14,157 nt of DNA from Ignavibacteriota bacterium (GTDB taxonomy: Bacteria > Bacteroidota > Ignavibacteria > Tepidaquicellales > Tepidaquicellaceae): assembly GCA_003135995.1 (NCBI GenBank), contig PNBM01000115.1:1-14157 (forward strand), in the 5' to 3' direction. Each line of letters opens with the position of its first letter. Positions within the stretch are counted from its first letter, which is position 1. Under the pieces are notes generated by a model. The model was not told the origin of the DNA. It was given only the letters and a program-made list of their open reading frames with translations, and ran no database searches. Below are positions 1 to 7,289 of this stretch, one piece after another. The position numbers and the translations under genes are program-made.

Positions 1-4
1 TTAA

Positions 5-32
5 TTTAACATTTAACATTTACAATTTAACA
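5..32. repeat. heptamer tandem repeat TTTAACA, four copies
   Basis: Four consecutive 7-base units can be read: TTTAACA, TTTAACA, TTTACAA, TTTAACA. A partial unit (TTAA) precedes them at the window edge, so the array may extend to the left. It lies in the AT-rich leader upstream of the first gene. Being AT-only apart from one C per unit, it could be low-complexity drift, but the strict 7-base phase over four units argues for a short tandem array. A second, different heptamer array occurs at 11434-11454. Confidence 0.55.
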
Positions 33-100
33 TTGAATATAATTGATTTATGATTCGATTTTAATTAATTTATGTTAAATTTCAAATAATATATAACAAT

Positions 101-562
101 TTGACTCGAATATTTATATTAATATTTGCCTTTTGTATTATTGCCGGAAAAAACGTTAATGCTCAGGATGACTGGTGGAAAGATAAGAGGTTTAAAGATG
201 ACGGCCAGAAGGCTAAATATTCTTTATGTAAAAAAACTTTTAAAAATATATCGGAAGGCTTTAATTATCAAAATATTAATGATATAAATGTTTATTTTGG
301 TTCGGAAGTTTATTTAAACATCATCAGTAATGAGAGGGGTTATTACAGTTCAAATCAGGCAGAACTTATTCTTACCGATTTTATGGAATATTTTAAAGTT
401 GTGAGTTTTAAATATAAACATTCCTATTTGAAAAATTCATTTGCTTTTGCAATCGGAAAATATATTTATGACCGGGGCAGTGGAAAAAGGGAATTAAATG
501 CTTCTATTTCTCTTAAATATATCGATGATGTCTGGATAATCGATCAGATTAGCATTAATTAA
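101..562 (+). CDS. secreted DUF4783-family protein
   Basis: A 153-residue protein of unknown function. Residues 1-21 form a signal peptide: Thr-Arg, a hydrophobic core (residues 4-15), then an Ala21-Gln22 cleavage site, giving a mature periplasmic protein starting QDDWW. The rest (about 38-151) fits the DUF4783 pattern known from Bacteroidota: an early amphipathic helix, then YYSSNQAE, a phase where the chain binds into 'F-x2-FKVVSFKYKH', a central 'FAIGKY' strand, and a final strand pair ending in WIIDQISIN. DUF4783 proteins are small NTF2/lumazine-binding-like folds with no assigned activity. The start is TTG at 101: the in-frame stop at 62 leaves no ATG, and the nearby ATG at 72 runs into a stop after five codons. 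No ribosome site is visible. The kinase gene begins 62 bases downstream on the same strand, so co-transcription is possible. Family assignment is from pattern recognition, moderately sure. Confidence 0.75.
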   Translation: MTRIFILIFAFCIIAGKNVNAQDDWWKDKRFKDDGQKAKYSLCKKTFKNISEGFNYQNINDINVYFGSEVYLNIISNERGYYSSNQAELILTDFMEYFKVVSFKYKHSYLKNSFAFAIGKYIYDRGSGKRELNASISLKYIDDVWIIDQISIN

Positions 563-569
563 AAAGCTT

Positions 570-577
570 TATATTTG
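570..577 (+). promoter_or_regulatory. possible Bacteroidota-type -7 box upstream of the kinase gene
   Basis: TATATTTG matches the TAnnTTTG element used by the primary sigma factor of Bacteroidota. It lies 47 bases before the kinase start and would give a transcript start near 584. No convincing -33 TTG partner stands at the expected distance, and such octamers arise by chance in AT-rich DNA. Confidence 0.25.
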
Positions 578-603
578 CAAATAAATGATTTTCATTTCGA
601 AAT
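572..603. promoter_or_regulatory. two perfect palindromes in the gap before the kinase gene
   Basis: TATTTGCAAATA (572-583) and ATTTCGAAAT (594-603) are each perfect palindromes, separated by 10 bases, inside the 62-base gap between the DUF4783 gene and the kinase gene. The first overlaps the candidate -7 box. They could be operator sites for a dimeric regulator; this is inference from symmetry and position only. Confidence 0.3.
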
Positions 604-624
604 ACCAATTAAAGATACAATAAA

Positions 625-3600
625 TTGAAAATTATTGATTTTTTTTCTAATCGTTTCAGATTTTTAATTTTCATAATCCTTCTGATTTTAATATGGATAG
701 GGATTATTAAGGGTGTATCTTATTTTATAATTTCGGATGTTAATGATAACTGGAATCAGGTTGTTATAGAAAAATCCGATAAAGAAAAAGAATTATGTCT
801 TACGTCATTTACGAAAGCCCAAAATGAAATCCTGAATATTTCCGATAAACTAACCGATAATCTTAATATAAGAAGGCAGGTTGCGAAAAATGATTCCAAA
901 AGGTTATATGAAGAAATATTCAAAGCCGGCTTAACAGATTTTACACATGTTGAAATTTATGATAAATTTCTCAATCTTATCGCTTTCCAGGGCAGACAAC
1001 TCGAACCTGAATTTCTTCTGCTTCAAAAAGCTCTGAAGGGAAATAAATTTTCTATTTTAAAAGATATAGGTTTTAATACTTACCTTGTTATATTTTCTCC
1101 TGTCAAAGATGACGAAGATGATAATAATATCGCCGGAGTTTTACTGACTGCTCAGCTTGTAGACATCAAATATCACTTTCTGAACAGGACGGAACCTGAT
1201 ATTACATTAACATCCGGTTTATCAAAATCTTTAAATACAAATATCGAACTCATTGCGGCGAACCCCATCTCCGGTTTTCTGAATGTCGATACATCTCTGT
1301 TCAAAGGTTCTCAAATCTTACACCTGCAGAGTATTGACGGCAAAGAAATAGGGAAGATTGTTCTTCCGGTTTATGAGAAAAATTATCACATTAAAAGTAT
1401 CAATCTTTATTCGGTAAAAATTATTTCGGTTCTTATATTTTTCATTACGGTATTTATATTTATTCTGGTTATTTATTCCCTGAACTTATTAAAAAATAAA
1501 GCTCTAAAAATTATACTTTTTACTATTTGCATTGTACTGTTAAGATACCTGTGGATCATATTTGATTTTCCATCCAGGATTTTTGAGAATGAAATATTCT
1601 CGTCATCTTTTTTTGCTTCCTCGTTTGGTTTCGGTATAATACGGTCGCTCGGAGAACTTTTTGTAACTTCGTTATTTTGTTTCATCTTCGCAATTTATTT
1701 TGCTAAAATTTCTGCGGAAGAAATCAAAAATATCGATTTCAATAATACGAAATTAAATTTTATAAAAGATTTATTTTTCGGTATCATACTGACCGCTATT
1801 TTTTTCACGTTATTTTATGTTTACGGAACGCTTATTCAGAGTATAATTTTCGATTCGAATATTAAATTTCTCGATAAGTCGAATATCATTCCCAAAGCAG
1901 ATTTGTTTTTTATTCAGCTTGTTATTCTGCTTATGACAGTCGTGTATCTTGTAATCGGAGCATCGATTGTTTTGCTTATCTTTCATTACCTGCGTGGTTT
2001 TAGCAGAAATAAAAGATTAAGAAAAATTTATATATTTATTCCGTTCGGAATATTTATAATTATAAATCATATTATAGGTATTTATTTTCAGGCTACTGAA
2101 ATAAATTATTACCAGCGTTTTCTGATAATAGTACTGCTGTTTATATTATGTATTTATATCAACCGTAATCTGCTTGTAAAACGGGAATATTCGCTTCTGT
2201 CGCTGAAGAATTTTTCGTTTATTCTTTTCATTTGCATAATTATCGCTCCTTTGATTCTTCTCGAAAAAAATAAATCACAGGAAACAAAATTTGTCGAGTT
2301 ATTCGGCAATGAACTTTCGGAACAGGAGGAGGGGAAAGTTGTTTTCCTTATTTCAAATGAGCTTTCTAAACTTTCTGCCAATTCCAATATTGAAAACAGT
2401 TTCAGCGATAAAACAAAATTGTCAAAGCTGTCTTTTTACCTCTGGAAAGAAAGTGTTTTAAGTACGGAAAATTATAATTCGGAAATTATAATACTCGATA
2501 CAAACAGAAAAGTTCTCAGTGATTTTAATATTAATTCGGCTTACCTGAATACCGATAGTGTAGTGAATTTTGTAAATCGGGGATACTTTAATAAAAATCT
2601 GAACCTGAACACACCTGATTCCGAAACCGATACTTCTGCGGTTGATATGGATATCGATTCGACGGAATCCGGGAACGAACTATATTCCGGAAAAGACATC
2701 TCAGTTCCGATAACGTTCGATAATATGAATATTTTGAATAACCGCGAAGGCAAATATTATGTCGGAATAGAAACCATTGAAAATCAGGAATTGAAGAATA
2801 CGGAGTATGCTAAAAAATTCGGATATTTGTTACTTGTGATAAATTCGGAATCGAAAAATCTCCTGCCGAATGCCTCATTGCAGATTTTCAGGAGCAATAC
2901 GAATGATAACCTATCAGATAAAATAATATCTAAACTTGTAATTACGGAATTTATTAACGGCGATGTAATAAATTCGACCGACCCTGAAATATCCAGAAAT
3001 CTCGTCAAATCTCTTGAACCTTTCCGTGAATATATTCAGGCGAACAATATTACAAAAAACTGGAGATATGAAACAATAAATAATGAACGTTATAAAACGT
3101 ATTATATTTTATCCAAAACTGATAATTCTTTATATGAGCCTTTAAAGAAAGTTGAAAAAATATATGCCCTGAGTCTTAAACGAAATGATTTTGCAATTAC
3201 TATGTTCTATTATCTCAAATTCATTCTTTTCACTATTTTTATATATCTTATATTTTATGCCTTAATCAGTATTCCGCTGATTTTTAAAATCAGGAAAATA
3301 CAATTAAATTTCAGGACGAAGCTTTTTTCATCATTCGTCGTGGTTTCCATTATTCCGATAATTCTGCTTGCTGTCTATACGCGTTCCTATATCACGAACA
3401 AAAATAATAATAACTATCAAAATCAGATTATATCCGATTTAAGTCTCGTAAATGAAAACCTTAAAGATGAAAAAATATTGATGAATAAAGGTAAATCACT
3501 CGATACTTTAAAAAAGACGGTGAATGAAATTCTTGATAGAAATTATTCAAAAACAGAAAAAAACTTTAATTTTTTCATAAATAAAAAACTCATCGCAACG

Positions 3601-4758
3601 ACGAACGATGAATTATATAAATCAGACCTTTTAGACCCGCGCATTGATGCGGAAGCTTACTATAACATTCTGTATCTGAAAAAAGATATTTTCATAAAAT
3701 CTCTCGATATAGGCGGATATTCGTTTCTTGTAGGTTACAAACCTTTTAAAGATAAGTCAAATTCGATATCAGGAATTATTTCCTCTATATCTGTTTTCAA
3801 ACAAAAAGAAATAAACGAAGAACTGACAGAGACATTAACAATAATTTTCGGTTCGTATTTTGTTGTAAGTATTATTCTTTTGATTATTGTCGGTCTGATT
3901 ACAAGCCGTATTTCGAAGCCTTTACTTGAACTAAAACTCGCTACTGAAAAATTATCGAGAGGTCAGAGCAATATAGAAATAAAACTTAAAAGAAATGACG
4001 AATTCGGGAGTCTTGTAGATTCATTCAATCAAATGACAAAAGACCTTGAACGTTCCAAAATCGAATTGATGAAAGCCGAGAGGGAAGCTACCTGGAGGGA
4101 TATTGCAAGACGCGTTGCACACGAAATAAAAAATCCACTCACTCCGATGAAATTATCGATACAGCATCTGTACAATTTGTATAAAGAAAAAAGAACGGAT
4201 AATTTCGAAGAAGTTCTCGGCAAAACGAAGGAGATGATTACAAACGAGATTGATAAATTGAATCATATTGCAACGGAATTTTCAAATTTTGCAAAGCTGC
4301 CAAGAAAAAATTACGAGAAAATAAGTGTCAATACAATTCTCGATGATGTGATTTCATTATATTCGCTCGACCCGGATGTTGAATTTATCAAAAATCTGAA
4401 ATCGGATATAAAAGGCATCTATGGTGATGCACAGGAACTAAACAGGGCTTTCCAGAACATTATAAAAAATGCGGTTCAGTCTGTGAGTAAAAACGGGAGG
4501 ATAGAAATAAAATCGTATTCATCCGGCGGATTTGTATTTGTAGAAGTAAAAGATGACGGATGCGGAATCGAACCCGATATTCTGGATAAACTTTGTGAAC
4601 CGAACTTCTCGACAAAATCACAGGGAATGGGACTTGGTCTCGCGATTACAAAAAAAACACTCGATGATATGAAAGCTGCAATTTCATTTGAAAGTGAATT
4701 AAATAAAGGGACAACCGTGAAATTAAAATTTATGGCTTATGAAGATGAAAAATTCTGA
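625..4758 (+). CDS. giant NtrY-like membrane sensor histidine kinase
   Basis: A 1377-residue sensor kinase. The C-terminal core is complete: HAMP linker about 1093-1145, dimerisation/phosphoacceptor helix with His1166 in HEIKNPLTP (the NtrY-type H box), N box with Asn1278 and Asn1282, G1 box DDGCG at 1310-1314, and G2 box GMGLGL from 1334. It should autophosphorylate His1166 and pass the phosphate to a response regulator. The input half is unusual. TM1 (13-36) is followed by an extracytoplasmic segment (37-262, Cache-like by eye), eight helices (about 267-548), a second extracytoplasmic segment (549-860), two helices (861-890, 902-921), a third segment (922-1068) and a last helix (1070-1092). 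The basic loops near 458-469, 518-529 and 890-901 agree with this topology. The start is TTG at 625, just after an in-frame stop at 610; no ATG would keep TM1. No regulator gene is adjacent. It overlaps the lipoprotein gene by 20 bases. Signal and partner are unknown. Confidence 0.92.
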   Translation: MKIIDFFSNRFRFLIFIILLILIWIGIIKGVSYFIISDVNDNWNQVVIEKSDKEKELCLTSFTKAQNEILNISDKLTDNLNIRRQVAKNDSKRLYEEIFKAGLTDFTHVEIYDKFLNLIAFQGRQLEPEFLLLQKALKGNKFSILKDIGFNTYLVIFSPVKDDEDDNNIAGVLLTAQLVDIKYHFLNRTEPDITLTSGLSKSLNTNIELIAANPISGFLNVDTSLFKGSQILHLQSIDGKEIGKIVLPVYEKNYHIKSINLYSVKIISVLIFFITVFIFILVIYSLNLLKNKALKIILFTICIVLLRYLWIIFDFPSRIFENEIFSSSFFASSFGFGIIRSLGELFVTSLFCFIFAIYFAKISAEEIKNIDFNNTKLNFIKDLFFGIILTAIFFTLFYVYGTLIQSIIFDSNIKFLDKSNIIPKADLFFIQLVILLMTVVYLVIGASIVLLIFHYLRGFSRNKRLRKIYIFIPFGIFIIINHIIGIYFQATEINYYQRFLIIVLLFILCIYINRNLLVKREYSLLSLKNFSFILFICIIIAPLILLEKNKSQETKFVELFGNELSEQEEGKVVFLISNELSKLSANSNIENSFSDKTKLSKLSFYLWKESVLSTENYNSEIIILDTNRKVLSDFNINSAYLNTDSVVNFVNRGYFNKNLNLNTPDSETDTSAVDMDIDSTESGNELYSGKDISVPITFDNMNILNNREGKYYVGIETIENQELKNTEYAKKFGYLLLVINSESKNLLPNASLQIFRSNTNDNLSDKIISKLVITEFINGDVINSTDPEISRNLVKSLEPFREYIQANNITKNWRYETINNERYKTYYILSKTDNSLYEPLKKVEKIYALSLKRNDFAITMFYYLKFILFTIFIYLIFYALISIPLIFKIRKIQLNFRTKLFSSFVVVSIIPIILLAVYTRSYITNKNNNNYQNQIISDLSLVNENLKDEKILMNKGKSLDTLKKTVNEILDRNYSKTEKNFNFFINKKLIATTNDELYKSDLLDPRIDAEAYYNILYLKKDIFIKSLDIGGYSFLVGYKPFKDKSNSISGIISSISVFKQKEINEELTETLTIIFGSYFVVSIILLIIVGLITSRISKPLLELKLATEKLSRGQSNIEIKLKRNDEFGSLVDSFNQMTKDLERSKIELMKAEREATWRDIARRVAHEIKNPLTPMKLSIQHLYNLYKEKRTDNFEEVLGKTKEMITNEIDKLNHIATEFSNFAKLPRKNYEKISVNTILDDVISLYSLDPDVEFIKNLKSDIKGIYGDAQELNRAFQNIIKNAVQSVSKNGRIEIKSYSSGGFVFVEVKDDGCGIEPDILDKLCEPNFSTKSQGMGLGLAITKKTLDDMKAAISFESELNKGTTVKLKFMAYEDEKF

Positions 4759-6172
4759 CAGATATTATTATTATATTAAATATTTTCCGGCTGTAATATT
4801 TTTTTATTTTTCGGTTTTATTTCTTTCGTGCGCTAACCAGCTTCCGCCTACCGGCGGTGATGATGATAAAACTCCTCCGCGTGTACGTAAAATTATTCCT
4901 AAACCCAATACAGTCAGGTTTGACGGGAATTCAATTACTATATTATTCGATAAATATGTTGACAGAAGAAGTTTTCGTGAATCATTATTTATTTCTCCCA
5001 AGCCGGCTAAAGAACCGGATTTCAACTGGGGGGGAAAGGAAGTCGAAATAAAATTCACGGAGCCTTTGAAAAAAAATAAAACATACACGTTTCTCATCTC
5101 AAAGGGATTTAAAGATTTCCTCGGAAACTTTTTAAATGAACCGATTCAGTTTGCCGTTTCGACAGGTGACTCCATAGACAATGCCTCTATTTCCGGTAAG
5201 GTATTTTCGAATAGTTACAATAATATTATTATCTTTGCTTATTCGCTGAAGGATAAAAATGATACGCTGATAAATCCGCTGAGAATAAGTCCTGATTATA
5301 TTACACAGGTAAATGAAAACGGTTCTTATTTTTTCAATCATATTACTAAGTCCAATTACCGAGTGTTTGCACTCAAAGATGTTAATAAAAATATGGTCTA
5401 CGATAAAGGAATTGATGAAATCTCCGTCCTGCCTTCCGATATTTTTATGGATACTACGGAAGATATTAAAAAAGTTAATTTTTTATTCAATGATATTATC
5501 CCAAATGAAAAATACGTTTACTCATCACAATTTATTAATACGTTGGTGCCTGATACTATAGCGAACATTTATTCCTCAATTAAAAACAACGAGAAGGAGA
5601 TGCCCGTTGAACCAAGGATTTTCCTGCTGTTCAGAAAAAATAATTTCAGCAAATATGATATTGCCGATAACATTAAACTATTTGATTCCACAAATAATAA
5701 ATTTACAAGGCTTGTTTTAAACTGGACTGCAGATACCTTGCTTGAACTTTTTCCTGCGGAGAAATTGAAATATACTTCGGAATATATTTTATCAATCGAT
5801 TTAAGGAACACAAAGAAAAATTATTATTACAAACTGAATTTCATGACTGCAGATGAAAAGAGGTTCGGGAAAATATCGGGGAATGTAATAAATAAATTTT
5901 TAATTCCTAATACGATTTACATAAAGCTTTTTCAGAAAAATAAAAACGTTTATATCTATTCACATACAATCGAATCGGATTCGGGTTTCATTTTCCAGAA
6001 TCTTCTTGAAGGCGATTACCAGTTATTTTCTTACATAGATGAAAATAATAACGGCATTTATGATTCGGGCAACCCGTATCCCTATTCGCCATCAGAAAGA
6101 TTTTATATCTTCGAGTCATCCCTTCATTTAAAAGGTAACTGGAGTATTGATAATGTATTTATCCGGTTTTGA
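4739..6172 (+). CDS. Ig-like (Big_5 type) outer-envelope lipoprotein
   Basis: A 477-residue lipoprotein. Residues 16-30 are a hydrophobic signal ending FLSC, with Cys31 as the probable lipidation site. Then comes NQLPPTGGDDDKTPPRV, a start typical of Bacteroidota Ig-like lipoproteins. Residues about 45-145 fit a bacterial Ig-like Big_5 domain (P-x6-F-x-GNSI-x-ILFDKYV, then a 'KNKTYTFLISKGFKDFLGN' type strand pair and ending FAVSTGDS). Two later segments resemble each other: SISGKV...YRVFALKDVNKNMVYDKG (Asp214) and KISGNV...YQLFSYIDENNNGIYDSG (Asp434). They look like a duplicated beta-sandwich with an acidic, possibly calcium-binding loop. The ATG at 4739 overlaps the kinase gene by 20 bases; ATG 4745 is an equally good start and keeps the lipobox. 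The overlap suggests coupled translation with the kinase. The 3' end overlaps the convergent holB gene by 14 bases. Function unknown; surface or periplasmic structural role is inferred. Confidence 0.85.
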   Translation: MKMKNSDRYYYYIKYFPAVIFFYFSVLFLSCANQLPPTGGDDDKTPPRVRKIIPKPNTVRFDGNSITILFDKYVDRRSFRESLFISPKPAKEPDFNWGGKEVEIKFTEPLKKNKTYTFLISKGFKDFLGNFLNEPIQFAVSTGDSIDNASISGKVFSNSYNNIIIFAYSLKDKNDTLINPLRISPDYITQVNENGSYFFNHITKSNYRVFALKDVNKNMVYDKGIDEISVLPSDIFMDTTEDIKKVNFLFNDIIPNEKYVYSSQFINTLVPDTIANIYSSIKNNEKEMPVEPRIFLLFRKNNFSKYDIADNIKLFDSTNNKFTRLVLNWTADTLLELFPAEKLKYTSEYILSIDLRNTKKNYYYKLNFMTADEKRFGKISGNVINKFLIPNTIYIKLFQKNKNVYIYSHTIESDSGFIFQNLLEGDYQLFSYIDENNNGIYDSGNPYPYSPSERFYIFESSLHLKGNWSIDNVFIRF

Positions 6173-7286
6173 TGAGTGATTTTATTTTATAGGCGAGATT
6201 ATATAAAAGCAATTCGAGGTTGATGTTCATATCTATATCGCGTATTCCGTCTTCGATTAAATTAATAATCCGGAAATTATCCGATTTGAATTTTTCATTG
6301 AACCTTTTCAGACGTTCAATTTTGTCCGTGTTAATAATATTGTTGTTTCCCCCGCTGCTCATTGTCGAAATATCCCTGAACCAGTAGATGAGCATTACGA
6401 GAAATTGTCTGACTTTTTGCTTGTCTTTATATCCCACAACATTTGATATTGTTTTACCGAGGTCAATGTAGTTTCTCGATAATAATGATGCAAGCATATT
6501 AATGCTGAGTTCCCTTAGTTCGAGCAAATACGAATTTACAATGTTACTGCAGTTTGTAATGCTTCCGTCTGCAATGTTTGCATAGAATTCGGCTTCTTTT
6601 TCTGAAATCCCTTCTTTCATTTTCATCAGGTATTCGATTAAATCTTTTTTACCTATCGAATCAAAATTTATTTTCTGGCAACGTCCGATAATAGTCGGCA
6701 GTAAAGAATTTATTCGGGAAGTTGTAAGAATAATCAGTGCATCCCCGGGCGGCTCTTCGAGGATTTTTAAAAATGCATTTGAGCTTTGAGGATTCATCCT
6801 GTCTGCATTCGAAATCAAATAGATTTTCTTCTTACCTTTTTCACCTGTCAGATAAATTTCCTTTCTTATCTGACGAATACTTGTAATTTTTATATCGTTC
6901 GCATTTGGAATGTTGATTTTATAATAAGGGTCGTCGGATTTTTTTTTAATTTCTGTCTGATAGATTTCTATATCTTCCTGTTTCAAAATAGAAATTGGAT
7001 TTTCATCTTCTGTTAATTCTTTTCTCCCCGAAGGAAGTGCCGTAATAATTTTAAAGTTTGCGGAATTCAACGAATTTATTCTCTGGCAGTTCGTACAATT
7101 ATTGCAAGCCTCTGTTTCATTTATGCGTGAATCGCAATTTACCAGTTTTGCGAATTCTATCGCTAAAGCATCTTTACCTGTACCTTCTTTCCCTGAAAAT
7201 ATATAAGCGTGAGCAATTTTATTGTTAATATAAATATTCTTTAAAATATTTATTACTCTTTTCTGTCCTATGATATTATTCCACAT
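6159..7286 (-). CDS. holB: DNA polymerase III subunit delta prime
   Basis: A 375-residue clamp-loader AAA+ protein. Residues 1-25 (WNNIIGQKRV, then AHAY) are the usual beginning of this family. The Walker A loop is GKEGTGKD at 32-39, with Asp in place of the usual Ser/Thr after Lys38. A zinc module has Cys51, Cys61, Cys64 and Cys67. The sensor-1 region and lid follow the classic order: LISNADRMN, then SSNAFLKILEEPP, then LTTSRINSLLPTIIGRC, the last being the GRC form of the SRC motif. Delta prime sits in the clamp loader with delta and tau/gamma and helps load the sliding clamp. A DnaX identity is less likely because the protein is short and lacks the tau tail, and the Walker A ending in Asp suggests a degenerate, delta-prime-type site. 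The gene starts 3 bases after the outer-membrane protein gene stop and is surely co-transcribed with it. The ATG start has no clear ribosome site. Confidence 0.9.
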   Translation of the reverse strand: MWNNIIGQKRVINILKNIYINNKIAHAYIFSGKEGTGKDALAIEFAKLVNCDSRINETEACNNCTNCQRINSLNSANFKIITALPSGRKELTEDENPISILKQEDIEIYQTEIKKKSDDPYYKINIPNANDIKITSIRQIRKEIYLTGEKGKKKIYLISNADRMNPQSSNAFLKILEEPPGDALIILTTSRINSLLPTIIGRCQKINFDSIGKKDLIEYLMKMKEGISEKEAEFYANIADGSITNCSNIVNSYLLELRELSINMLASLLSRNYIDLGKTISNVVGYKDKQKVRQFLVMLIYWFRDISTMSSGGNNNIINTDKIERLKRFNEKFKSDNFRIINLIEDGIRDIDMNINLELLLYNLAYKIKSLIKTG

Positions 7287-7289
7287 ATT

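Noticed and set aside
5..32. CRISPR-like array at the left edge or in 11434-11630
   Set aside because: The units are 7 or 10 bases long and have no spacers.
1473..3008. Several 70-77 codon frames on the - strand inside the kinase gene
   Set aside because: They are shadows of a coding region with clear domains on the + strand and have no protein-like features.
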